Made by a program: the position numbers and the translations under genes
Assembly: GCA_019321725.1 (NCBI GenBank)
Contig: CM033111.1
Location: 1,798,001 to 1,862,000, forward strand
Origin: Paulownia fortunei
Lineage: Eukaryota; Streptophyta; Magnoliopsida; Lamiales; Paulowniaceae
Direction of reading: 5' to 3'
Length of the DNA stretch: 64,000 nt
Shown: piece by piece, positions 1-12,461 of the stretch
How positions within the stretch are numbered: the stretch's first letter is position 1
Layout: every line of letters starts with the position of its first letter
The notes under the pieces: model-generated
Told to the model about the DNA's origin: nothing
What the model saw: the letters and a program-made list of their open reading frames with translations, nothing else
The model's database searches: none

Positions 1-628
1 ATTGAACCCCAAAATAAGTCCTAGTCCACACTTGACACATTTATTCTTTTTATATATTCTTTTGTATATCTAATCTAAACCCAACTTCACTCAATAGGTT
101 CAAAAATGTGTGTGCATGCTCGCTTGTGAGTGTGTGTTTATATCATGTCCCATAAGAAATTCGAACTTCTTGCTTTACCTTTTCTAGCATTTAAGGATGT
201 TTATGGATCGAGGCTTATATTTTAGATTGAGTATAATCTTATTCAATCATCTACATGCGTTTTGATTTAAATTTTTACCATGGTGTTTAGGTTAGATGTG
301 TCAATTTGATCGATTTAAACTTTAATTGTATCAATTGTAAGATAAAAGTACTTTAATTCTTGATGGTTGAAGAAAAAAATTGAACAAGCTGTTAACCACA
401 CACACACATATATATATGTGTGTGTGTGTGTGTGTGGCTTTCATAATAAATAAGTATACAGACTAACAATAATTATCGTCATACCTCACATATTCTCAAG
501 CTACAAGTACAACAGCATCAACCACCTAAAACGCCATAGTTCTACTACAAAAAAAGCAAGGAAAATTACACCTCCAACTAACCGGACCAAAGGCTACAAC
601 GTTAGTACACAATCGAAGATGCAATAAC
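1..628. other. Intergenic, downstream of the bHLH-MYC_N gene
   Basis: No gene is seen here. The stretch contains the 3' flank (and probably the 3' UTR) of the minus-strand gene that ends at 629, and a compound microsatellite at 397-436 made of (CA)n, (TA)n and (TG)n in that order, which makes it self-complementary. Confidence 0.6.
397..436. repeat. Self-complementary compound microsatellite (CA)n(TA)n(TG)n
   Basis: Six CA units run into a short TA block and then ten TG units. The CA arm pairs with the TG arm, so the tract can extrude as a hairpin. A second, shorter tract of the same kind, (CA)n followed directly by (TG)n, lies at 4256-4280. Confidence 0.9.
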
Positions 629-2405
629 TCAGCATCCATTGTTGTTGTTCATGCTGCTACTTACATTTAGGTCATGATGATAAGCAAAATTATGGTGGTG
701 GTGGTGATAGGGGGGCATTGAGCTGCTAGTCTCTCCATCATCGTTCTCATGCCTATCCTCCTCTTCAAACTCTTCCTCAGCCACTTTCTCCACCCCCATC
801 AGTTCTATAGGCCTAGGAGTTGATAAGTACTGATCTTGAGCTTCAAAATGTGCAGAAGATGACACCGGCGCTACCGAAGGTAATTTTGAGAGGAGGGCTT
901 CAAGGCTGCTCATTGATGGGGTTAAATTCATGGGCTGATGGGGAAAATGGTCACAGAATCCATTTGGGGGAAGTGAATTGTTTTGGAAATGCCATGCTTC
1001 TGGTGGTGCACCATATGCGTCAATCTGGAAAGGGTATGCTGCTGAAGATGGATGTGGCAGCAGAACTCCTGGAATGCTTTCAATGTAGCTGAACTTCTTT
1101 CTTAGTAGCACAACATAGCTCAGGTCCTCAATAACCTTTATATATATATATATATATCTCAAAGTTAGTTTCTACTAGTAAGATTGAGTAGATGTTTTTT
1201 TTTTTTTTGTGTGTGTGTGTGTGTTGGGGTGGGTGGGGGAAGAACCTTGGTAAGAGCTCCTAACTGAATAACACCTTCTCTAACAGCAATCAAGGCAATA
1301 GTCTGCAATATTAATTGAAAAAAAAAAAAAAAAAAAGTCAATTGAATGGATTTATACATAAATTCTCTACTTGTTCTGGTCATTGTAGCTTATTTAGAGT
1401 GTGATGTTTCTTTGATGTGCATATTACCTCTAAACCAGACTGAAACTGAGCTTCCCAAGTCCTGGGGTGCTATTAATTTTTGTCAAAATAATAACATTGA
1501 TTAAGAAAAATGCAGTGATACAAAGAATTAGTGAAGTTTTGTTATGAACATGAAGTCATTACTTACTGAATCTGCTGAGTTATGCCATGCAGATAACAAG
1601 TTGATTTCTTGATCATTTTGTTCTTTATAGATCCATTTGTGGCTGTGATCAGCAGCTACTTTTCCAATCAAACTGAAAAAGGAAGAAGGGGTAAAAGAAA
1701 ATCCAATTGCTGACTTCATGAAATCAAGAAACATGAAAAGAGGGGATGGACAGTTCTATTTTTTTCTTTTTCTTGTTTTCCTCTTACCCTTCACCATAAT
1801 TGTAAATTTCATGGGACATTTTGAAGAAAACTTCTGGTTGAAGTCCTTGATGCTGTTGATGCTCACAGTTTCCATACATCGACAAGCACGCGTTTATAGC
1901 AGTTGTTGAAGCAGCAAAGTTGCAGAAACCATCTTCCCAAGCCAATATCCTGATAGAAAGTTATGTAGAAAATCAAGCAATAAATCATTATATTCTGCAT
2001 TGTATTACAATTTAGTACATATGGGCCCTAAGATTATACCAGTTCCTCCTGTTCCCTCTTGACCTGTCATATACTCCTCCTTGGCTATCCCACCTATCAG
2101 CAAGACAAAGAATTAAAGATGATCATATATATATATATATATATATATAAATAACTCTTAACATGAGTAGTAGAGAAAAATAAATTGCATTAAGTTTTTC
2201 GGCCTAGTAACTATGTAAAAAAGTGAAAACTCTTCTCTTTATGATTAGTTATATAGCTTCTTTAATACTTGGGAGGTGGATAATTTCTTGGCAAAATCCT
2301 CCAAAAAACTGCATAGACCCATTGAGAATTTTCATGAATGCACAAGCTCCTGAGGGTATGTTGAAGAAGATGAGTCACAACCAAAGAGTTAAGCTGTTCT
2401 TCCAT
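629..2405 (-). CDS. bHLH-MYC_N domain protein, At1g60060/At5g53900-like (often labelled 'WNK-related')
   Basis: I rebuilt seven coding exons on the minus strand: 2405-2269, 2093-2040, 1949-1788, 1672-1567, 1469-1428, 1302-1246 and 1135-629. All have GT-AG borders and together give 1,065 bp, 354 aa. The start MEEQLNSLVV begins the family motif: TLRSLC, then SQWVYAVFWRILPRNYPPPK, WD across the first intron, then WILAWEDGFCNF. Later come the GKVAADHSHKW and HPRTWEAQFQSG blocks and IALIAVREGVIQLG, which together form the bHLH-MYC_N fold (about residues 1-190). No bHLH DNA-binding helices follow. The tail (about 200-354) is low complexity and holds an acidic stretch, a run of five His and a run of four Asn. 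The family is nuclear or regulatory by analogy with MYC N-domains; the 'WNK kinase-related' label in databases has no kinase motif to support it here. The start is the only ATG in frame with the conserved block. Confidence 0.88.
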
Positions 2406-5400
2406 TATATTTAGTCTATTTTGTAGCTTCTTCTTTTGCACACTTGATGATGGGAGTCCCTTTTACTCTTTTTCTAAAAGAACTAGAACACCAACATCTC
2501 TTGATGTAAGGCCACACCAATGAAATCTCTCATTTATACTTCTCATATCTAATTTCTGCTCTAAATTTTTACCAAAATGATTTCAAGAGGCCCACACTTT
2601 TCCCTGTCTAGTTTTCCAACAGTTGATTTTTTTCAAACCTCCATTCGAAACTACCCTATAGAGACCTGTGCTTTTCATCATCCCCTATACTCAATTATGA
2701 GTGATCAGAAGGACCAAAACCTTATAATTCCACACACATAATGAGTAGATCCTCTGGGGTGAGGCTCCATTCATTTGAAGACCCATATCTTTCTCCCCCA
2801 ACCCCATGGCCTTCTTTTCCCTACCATGCATTCTGACACATTACCACTCATTTCAGTCCCAGGAAAAGAAAAGAAAATTTCTGACCCTGATGCTTCATTT
2901 TCTCTCCCATATTGATTGCAACTGGTAAATAAATGGAGCAATAAATATCTAAACAAACTGCACCTAGGTACACTACTGCCTATACTTAAAAAAAAATAGG
3001 AAACATTATATATTTTCACTCCACTCCCTTACTAGTATACTTACATGGGAATTATCAGCTTAAACTTGCTTAGTGCTCAAGCTGTCATCAGGGTTTTTAA
3101 GTGTCAATATTTCTTGATATACTTAGAAATATAATTTAATCCCTAGTGATTTCAGAGGTTATACTATTGTCAACAGTAATTAAGAAGCGTAACGAGTATG
3201 CCGTCAGTTTCTACTATACCACCTGATCAAATACATACTATATTCGATGGAATGTATATTGGGTGGAAATCATAAACCCTATATGAGTATGTGTATTTTT
3301 ATATGCAGATAAATAATGGATGTTACATCTAATGTAGAAGATATGCACCACTCTAAGCAAAATTAAAATAATTTGCCAAAACAGTCAAACTCTAGCTAGC
3401 CAATGTTATATGTAAATATATATATTATATATATTTAAGCATTCTCAACATTATACTAGTATCAACTGTGGAATGGCTAGAGAAAATAAGGAAAGAAAAG
3501 TCACGTGTTTTTGGCTATCTCATTAAAAATATTTCTTTTATTGAGCAATCCAGGTTTCTTGTCACCTAACTCCTGATTAACACAAATTTTAGTTAAAAAC
3601 AAGAGGAAAAAAATAAAAAAATAAAAAAGAAAGAAGCCCACAATCTTTTCATAGATGGGGTGACACAATGCAAAAGGAAAAAAATGCTTGCGAATAAATA
3701 AAGGTATAGAAGGATGTCTAGTCTTCTCAGTTTGTACTGTTAAACAGTTTATGCATCACTCTCAAGCACTGACGCATCCAGTGTACAAACCTACACAGTT
3801 TTCAAATAGAGAGTGGTCGAATTTCCCCTATGTACTTTTCCTCAGTCACGGTAACTTCTAAGTAGTAGTATTTTCCCCCCCCAAATAATAATGCATGATA
3901 GTAACGAATCAACCCACTTCAGTCATTAATGACCATTAATTAAATTAAATTTTTTGGTAACTTTTACTACCATTTTTTCTTTAATTCAATAGTATTAGAT
4001 AGATCAGGTCCATGATAATAACATTTGAGACTTTTATGTGAAATTCTTGGACACTCGGCTCATCCACCACTACTAGATTAGGAGGGTGGATGACAAGAAA
4101 TACTACCTCTGAAATCCAATTACTAATAATAAATTAAATATAACACATCTAATTTACATGACTCGATATTTAGATTCATGCATATAAAAACATATATATG
4201 TAACATCAAGGGGATGATGCTTAATTATGAATGCTATAAACTATTATTTTTCACTCACACACACACATGTGTGTGTGTGTTTGTGGGAATAAGTTGAATG
4301 ATGACCGAAGAAAGCTATGTGTCTGTGAGTGGTTTCAATTCTATCAGGCTGACAAAATTGGAAGTTTTGACAGGCCATTAAAAGCAGTGTTTAACTGTTC
4401 ATTAAGAAGAAAAATTTATACAACAAAAATTCATGCATGAAGAAAGCCTAGATTTATATTCTTCATTTCCTTGCAGGGACTCATTTGAGCAAAACCCTCA
4501 ATTATTGTCCTCTCTTTGGCTGGTTCTAAGCCAACATCTTTGACTTACAATAATTTCTGTACCCCTATTATGAATCCCTGCACTACCTAGAATCAATAAA
4601 TCTCTTGGGTTTTAGTAATTAGAGAGATACGATTTTGTACTATAATTAACTGAATTCACTACAAGAAAAAATAATATTAATAATAAGATATTTAGTATTC
4701 ATATCAAAATTATCACTAAATACATAAAATTTTAACTCAATTGAGATAATTAATTTATGAAAATTCAAAAAAATATTTGGAATTTAATCCCATCCATTTA
4801 TACGATAGATAAGTGTTACGTTTAAGTGTGTACGAGGTTAAATAATATTTTCAATCTTGGTGAGGATGAGGATTTTAGTGATCCACTCATGGAAGGAGAA
4901 GATAACTTGGAGGTTATTGGGGAAAGGAGCTGGTATCATAACTCTTCATGGATGCAGCTATCTTATTTTCTAATTTTCTCTGTGTTTTAATTCATTATTT
5001 ATGATTGCAAGATGTGATGTCACAATAACTTTAAAATTTTATATTCCAAAAACACAAATCACAAAATACTCAGAACAAAAAAAATATGAAAAGATTATTT
5101 TTATTGATGGATAGTGATAGTTCAAATGAGATTTTATTAATAATCATCCTTATTCTTTGTGTAGTTTTCTTCTCTCTTTTTATCCTTTTCTTTTCCTGAT
5201 AATTTATTTAAGTTGTCATAAATTTATGAATGATGATATAAATGAACAGTACTTGGAAATCATTCAAATAAAGTTGTGAATCATTGAATTTTACATGATA
5301 ATATCAATATTTGATTTATAACATATTAATTATATATATATATATATGATGTGGTATCATATTTTTGAATAGTACTCCTATTGAAATCGAATTGTTGAGT

Positions 5401-8400
5401 GGTTCATTGCATGCGTCACAAAAAATTGTTAAAGATGTCAGGGATTAATTCGATAAAAACTCTCTAATGCTCAAGTCAATTCATAGCAGGTAGATGTAAG
5501 TTAGAAATTTTGATAGCATACAAGTGCATAATTAATTACATATATTTTAATGATGGACACTGTGAGTATTTATAATGCTGATACGAGGGTGTTCGTGGAT
5601 TTGAGTCTTATAGCCTCAGTGGACTTAGTATAAACATTATAACTCAATTTGTTTGTTATTCGGCGAACCCCATAAATTTGACCTATTAGATCTTGTTTTT
5701 ATTTCGAATCATAATTCACACATATCTTTTAAATTTAGTCTTTTGGGTTTATTTTGAATTCATACCCATGAATTATCTTACAAATCTACTTATATAGTAC
5801 CCAAATAATTATCATGAAATATTAGGATGGGGCATGGAGGAGTGGTGAAGAAGTCTTGGGGCCAAGAGATGAACAAAGTGTGGGATTGCCCCATCCCTAA
5901 GGAAGTGAAACTTCTGCCCTTCCCATCCTTTTCTGTGTTCCCTGTCTCAATTTTTATCCAATTGCTTTTTCCCTTACACAGTATCCACTCGTTAATATCT
6001 AGAGTGAAAACTACGTACTCTGCCGACGATGTTTTTTTTCAGACCATTAAATAAATAAGGTCTGAAAGTTCATATTTTATCTGCACTCCATTTTAATGCA
6101 TCAGCTCTGTGTTAATGGCTACTCTATGTCTGATCGGGATAAACAGATCGATTACTAACTAAAGTTTTGGTAGATAATAAAACTACAATAAATGAACTAC
6201 TAGAAAGTGAAAAATTGTTACTTATATTTGGTTAATATTTTACAGCGTATTTAAAATTATAACTACGTATAAGTAAGAGTGTAAAAAAATTAAATTGAGC
6301 TAAACACATTATTGTTTGGTCTCATGATTAAGTGAGTTGCATTTGAACGAATTTTAATTAACTCGAATTCGAATTGAATTCATATAATTTGATTTTTCTA
6401 TACATATTTTTTTTTATTTTTTTACTAATCGAGTTAAGTTTTAGATCTTATCGAATAAAAAATGTATTCAAATTTGATTTATTAGGTCAACAAAGCAAAT
6501 TCAAATGAGTTTTTAATGTTCGATCTCAAATCAAGTATCGAATAATTTGATTTATTTTTATACCCTATGTAGAATTAGTTAATATATGAGTTCCTAACAG
6601 ATTGATTTAAAGGAGTTAAATTTATTGCAATATAAGTATGATTCACATTTTTAAACATGATGATTTGATGAAGTGACAATTGCCATGTACAACTAGCTTC
6701 CATAATTATGAAAATCTAATTTTCAAACTCTTTTGCCAAATTTGTTGATATATGCCTATGAATTCATTGAAATGATTTTGCTAGAGGAAAATAGTCAGAG
6801 GGAAAAAAAAAGGGGGCAAAAAAAAGAGCCAACAAAGATCTTGCCCAGTTAATAGGATTAAGACTTCAAAATTTTATAATGAAGAGCCAGTGTTTGGTTC
6901 CTTATAAAAAGAAATAAGAGTTGAATTTGGAAGAAACGAAAGAGCAATTTAATTTAGCCCTTCTCTTTAATGTGAGCTCACAAACATTCCTTAATGTTTA
7001 ATGATTGCTTCATTGTCAGCTTCGAAAAAAAAAAAAAATCTCTAAACATTATACTGTTTCAAGATTAAATTTGGGATTGAATAGCTTAGGTATTGCGGCA
7101 CTCTTGACTTGATAAAAAAGGGCTCTCTAAAATTTGTAATATCAATCAAATGATTAAACCTTCATATTAGTCATTCTAAACTAAGATACAAATTACAATA
7201 TCCCATAAAAGAAACGCTATGATTGCATGATTTTCGGTGGGGGCTTTTGATGATGATAGCTTCTTTAGGTAATAGAGTTTTGGAAAGGGCTCTCACAATA
7301 GCGTGTGGAATATGTATCTAATTTTTGTGATAAGTGATGAGGGTATTATCGTGAGTGTTGATGGTTTGAATTATTTATGAAACACTTTAATTCTCTGTCA
7401 GTGTGTTTGTTGGAGTGTGCTCTTGGGCCCTCATTTAGTGTGGTGACCGTGACAAGAAATAAAACGAGTCGTGTGTCCGATCCTCGCGTGATGTTGCTCG
7501 TCATGCTTGAATTTACCGGAGGCTGGTCCTTGAAGGTTGGGTCAATTCTCCCTAGGTTTAGTCTGGGGCCAAAGGCTTTTGATAACTTGGGTTATAAAAA
7601 ACATATATGCATTTAGATTCGTTTTTAGGGGTAAAAAACTCACAAAATAAAAATTACAAGGCTGTTTGCATCCCTTGCTACAGCAGATAAGAAAATACAC
7701 TTTTTTTTTTTTTTGAAATGAAACTCTTCACCTTAAAGTCTTTTGCAAGAGAGGAAATAAGGAAAAAATAATTCACATACTATTTTATTGAATTTTGAAC
7801 TTCTATGGTCACATTATAAAAATATTGCAATATAGAGGTTACATAAAAATCTAAGAACGTTATTAAACGAACATTGATCCAACATAAATTCTCTCATTTT
7901 CACTTTAAGCTCACTAGACTGTCATGGTTTAGGCCCAAACCCAATCAAGCTCATCTCATATGTTATTGGATGGGGCTTTTGTCGAGGGAAATGATTCTGC
8001 CCTCATTACACAAAACAATAATGTTTATTAAATATTGGGACAAAATATCAGAGCATTAACATGGTACCTTTGGGGCTTTTGATTAAGTAGATTCGACAAT
8101 TGTGGTTCTAAATCCAAATACATTCTATGTGCTAACAAGTTAAGGGGCTGCATAGTCAGTTAGTCACCCACTTTAATTAAAAGGCCCATTAGGCTACTGA
8201 GCATTTAGCCCACAATATTTGGGCTCAATGGCAGAGTGGATCGGATCATTTCAGTTGGCCGAACCTCAATATGGGTTCTATATGAGGTAGGCGGATCCCA
8301 TTACCCAAAAAAGAAAAAGAAAAAAGCGTAGTAGCACCATTTCTAGATCCATTTTTAAATTGAAAAAAAATGATACGTGAGTTTTTTTTATTTTTTCTCT

Positions 8401-8826
8401 TCTTTGGCTGCATGTAATAGTGTCCCTCAAACCAGAAAGAAACCAGGTGAAAGTTTGCTGCTGAATTTAGTGCAATAACATGTCCTGGTACAGAAAGGTG
8501 GGAGTTGAAAGTCAGTCTCCCGACATTATTTAGAAGTCCGAAAACGAAGGAAATCAAGAATAGCTTACGCGAATGCCACATCCAATCATTATTATTTTTT
8601 ATCAGCATATATTTATTTTGCTAAATTCATCAAAAGTAATTTTTTTTTTATTGCCGATGAAGATGAAATATAAAAGATTATGAGTTTAAATACCAATAAA
8701 TCAGGTCCGAGGAACCGGTTATTTGTGGACCCACGACATCCATAAATTAGTCAAGAAGAAATAGATCGCTTGCCAGTTGCTAGTGCCCAGTTGAGATTCT
8801 TGTACTACGGGTGGAGAGCTGGTGAA
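2406..8826. other. Intergenic, AT-rich, no gene supported
   Basis: About 6.4 kb lies between two divergent genes. It contains the promoter of the minus gene at its left end, (AT)n tracts near 2128-2148 (in that gene's intron 1) and 5333-5346, a (CA)n(TG)n palindrome at 4256-4280, and poly(T)/poly(A) runs. Short open frames at 5827-6054, 7377-7616 and 8246-8608 have no recognisable domain, no splice partners and biased low-complexity composition, so I do not call them genes. Confidence 0.6.
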
Positions 8827-11800
8827 ATGGGGTTGCTGGAGAGTGCAGCGACGCCGTATGTAGGCATGGTACTGGCCACAACTGCCCAGGTGGGACTGAT
8901 TGTTATCAGCAAAAGAGCCATGGCGAGTGGAATGACTAATTACACCTTTGTTGCCTATTCCAATGCTCTTGCCGCCCTTCTCCTCCTCCCTTTATCTCTT
9001 CTCATTCACAGGTATCAATGATCTTTTAGGCTGTCCTCTTTTTGGGTTTTTCTTTTCTTCTGTTTTTTTTTGGGGGTGGGATGGGGTGGTGGTATTTCTC
9101 TTTGATATTTGTATGTGATAAATTGTGATTTTTGCAGGTCATCAAATAGGCCTCCACTCACTTTCTTGCTGGTTTGTGGGTTTTTTTCGTTAGGTGTTCT
9201 TGGGTATGTTACTTCATTCCTTTACTGCATTTCTATGTAGATTGATCATTTATGAAAGATAAATTTTGCAAAGAACATGAATCTGAAAGAAAAAGTCGTA
9301 ATTTGGAGTTTTTTTTTTTTATGAAATTGATGTGTAAAGAGACATTTTGCATCAAATTTGGAAAGAAAGATGGTCTTTTGAATTTTTTGCATTTTTGGAT
9401 TAAACTTTGTATTTATTTGATTCTGGGGAAAAGGTTTTGCCACTTGGTTTTTTGAAATATAAAGAAAGGTCTAACAAGTTAATACTTTTCTTTTTTTTTC
9501 TCCTGTATTTGCGTGTGTATCACTTTGTAGGTGCTTGGCACAGCTGACTGGGTATACTGGAATTAATTACACTTCTGCTGCATTTGCCTCCGCAATGCTT
9601 AATCTCATTCCAGGATTTACCTTTATACTTGCGGTCATATTCAGGTTTTTTATTCTCTAAGTATTGGCGCTTATATTGATCTGTGGTTTCTGCTGAAAGA
9701 AAATTGATTTAGTTCTCTTTTCTCTGATATATGTAGAGTTTTTTTGCTTAATGGTCTTTTCATTTGTTTGCGTATACATGTATGGATTATCATGATTGTT
9801 GGTATATTATACTGGTATTTTGGATAGTAACAACAAGAACATCAAACAAGAAATCATTAATACAGAAGTTACCCTTTTGGGCTTCTAAGTCTATGTTCCT
9901 CCATTTCTCTCTTTTTCACCAGTAGGAAATACCAATGAAGATTTTATCGAGGATATACCTTATAACATATACTTTCACGAGTTATGATTAATTACACTTC
10001 ATTCTAGTTTTGGAATAAACAGTTGGCAAACAATTGTAGACAACTAAATCAATTCCAAGTGTGATTAATTCAATCATTCACTGACAGTTGATATGTACTA
10101 AAAAGGAGAAAAAGATCAAAGGCCAGAATGAAAAAAATCATATAATATCACCAAACCTAAGTCATCTAGTCATTCCTTACTTTTTTTTTTTTTTCCTTTC
10201 TAAATCAAATTACCTAGCCATTCATTAATTTTTCCCACTTTGGTGGCTTCAGTGCCCTCAAAATAACATGCAGTTTTGTGCTTCGATTGAAGTCTTAATT
10301 ATGAATCTGGAATGTACCCAAACCCGTGGACCTGGAACCAAACACTGTCACTGGTTGGGCTATTTCATGCCCCAAAGACTGAATCTCGAACATGAGTTGT
10401 TGTATTGGTCATTGGATTGGTGAAGATGATGATCAATCTCTTTCACACGCCAGTCTGTTTCTTCTGTCTTTTGTCAGAAGAGTGTTAAGCTATTGGTCCG
10501 TTTTCATCATATGGTGAAGAAACCTCAGCAAGGAAGTTAGTATACTCGGGAACAAAATAAATAGGAATCTTAAGATAAGGATGGCCAAGTGCATAGACAT
10601 TCGTAAGTCAGCCGATAATGAAGGAATAGCTAGCTCTTTTGCTGCTGGCTCACGGATGTCTATGCACATGCTCATTCCTATTTGATTTATTCTCAATATT
10701 CTATAACCTTTATTTTTTTCTTTACTATATCAATCTTTCTGCTTCATTTCTGTGTTGTGGCATCTTACAATTTTTAGACTTTCTTTGTTAAACTATCAAT
10801 GGAAATTTTTTAATTCCCCCAACCCCTCTTTGATTTATCATCAACTCCCTTACCTCCTTAAGGAATGATAATATTTTGAACTTGTAGTTTTAGTTGACCC
10901 TGATTGGAATATTATTTGGTGGTATGGACCTCGATGCCATTAAAGTTCGAATCTTTATGTTGATTATTCAGTTTAAGAGGTTGAATTAGCATCAAACACA
11001 AACTTGCAATAATTGGTGAGTTAAAACTTGCTCCAATTATTGAAGGTAATGGAATTAAATATCCGAATAAAGGGTAATTGCTCACATTTCAATTGGGTGG
11101 TTGTTAGGATGGAAAAGCTAGCCTGTAGAAGTTCAAGTTTTCTGGCAAAAACAATTGGAACTGTAGTGTCAATTGCTGGTGCTTTTGTTGTAACTCTGTA
11201 CAAAGGCCCTCAAATCCTGACTCTCCAATCCTCTTCTAAATTGCACTATGAGCATATTCATATACCACAATCAAGCTGGATAATCGGAGGATTATTCCTT
11301 GCAGCAGACTGTGCAGTCTCTTCAGGCTACATAATTGTACAGGTACCACTTTATAATAAAAAGAAAGGAAGAGAGAAAACAAGTTTGAAAGAGAAAATAA
11401 TGTAAAAGAACCCTTTTATGGAGGATAGTACCTGTTTCTATGTTATTTTCACATATTATATATGATCACTATGAATATTTCTTTTACAGGCATCAATTCT
11501 TAAGATTTACCCAGCAGAGCTGATTATAGTCTTCTTTTACTGCTTCTTTGCTGCCATTCTGTCCACGGTAGTATCTCTGATTGTTGACAGAGACCTAAGT
11601 GCTTGGGCATTGCAACCTAATATCAGACTGATTGCTGTTCTGTATTCGGTAGGTGAATAGACGAGCTGTTTCATAATAAAAAAGGCAATTAATTTTCAAT
11701 TTGGTGCAATTCAACTTAACCCTACCTCAACCTTAGGTAATGCCTTGCTCGAGCGCTGTTCTCTTTCTAGAATCTAACTCATTTGAGATTCCTAGTTTTC

Positions 11801-12461
11801 CCATATACTTTTATTCATCTTGCTGGTATTAGTTTTCTTCCCCTTCACTCAATTTAAACTTTTTCGTGCATTGTTCGTTCAAATGTGAAACTTGTTTCAT
11901 ATTAATTGGATGTGCTCGCTCTTAGAAGTGAATAACAATATGTTACATTGCGCATAATGTCAAGGGAACTACTTTACTGTGCCCATGTGCTATTTTCCTC
12001 CTTGACCATGTAATTCAGATCACTTCTCTTTTTCCTAGGGAGTTTTTGGTTCTGCCTTCCAGGTGAGTGTAACTGCTTGGTGTCTGCATAGAAGGGGTCC
12101 TCTTTTTGTTTCCATGTTTCATCCACTGGGCATTGTCATAGCAGCTGCACTGGGAATTATCTTCTTGGGTGATATTCTGTATCTTGGAAGGTAAGGTGCA
12201 TGCACTTTCTTTAAAGTTCTTCATTGAGAATGATTTTAACACTTCCTAGGTTCCATTCCTTTTATGTGTTCTCTTCATATGATTTTTTTTGTTTTTTACA
12301 GTTTGGTGGGCTCCGTTGTCATTGTTATTGGGTTCTACTCGGTGATGTGGGGAAAGGCAAAAGAAGTCACGGTGATTGAGAACAGCGTGGCCAGAAGTTC
12401 TGAATCAACCAGTGAAAAAGCCCCTCTTTTGCCAATCAAGGATGAGCAGATGAAAGTTTAG
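8827..12461 (+). CDS. WAT1-related protein (EamA / plant drug-metabolite exporter), tandem copy 1
   Basis: Seven exons are 8827-9011, 9138-9203, 9531-9644, 11108-11342, 11490-11648, 12039-12190 and 12302-12461, all GT-AG, giving 1,071 bp and 356 aa. The protein reads as about ten hydrophobic helices in two EamA repeats: MGLLESAATPYVGMVLATTA at the start, YTFVAYSNALAALLLLP after helix 1, GYTGINYTSAAFASAM and NLIPGFTF in the first repeat, then GAFVVTLYKGP, and VSVTAWCLHRRGPLFVSMFH with PLGIVIAA in the second. These match WAT1-related proteins of the At3g28050-like (UMAMIT41-47) group, membrane carriers proposed to move amino acids, auxin or related small molecules; the substrate cannot be read from sequence. 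The cytosolic tail ends with SEKAPLLPI-type residues, as in relatives. Start: 8827 is the first ATG after an in-frame non-ATG stretch. Intron 3 (9645-11107) carries the hairpin described separately. AATAAA lies near 12616. Confidence 0.93.
10558..10683 (+). other. Imperfect long hairpin in intron 3 of WAT1 copy 1; pre-miRNA-like
   Basis: Two arms, 10589-10612 and 10644-10667, pair over 24 positions with 21 Watson-Crick pairs, two G-U pairs and one A-C mismatch, around a 31-nt loop. An outer 10-bp stem (10558-10567 with 10674-10683) is separated from it by an asymmetric internal loop of 21 and 6 nt. The core arm length fits a plant miRNA duplex. I do not recognise a known miRNA family in either arm. 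The large internal loop counts against clean DCL1 processing, and a decayed inverted-repeat transposon is an alternative. Confidence 0.45.

Noticed and set aside
8246..8608. 120-codon open frame on the minus strand
   Set aside because: Residues are biased (Phe, Asn, Lys), no motif is recognised and no splice or promoter context supports a gene.
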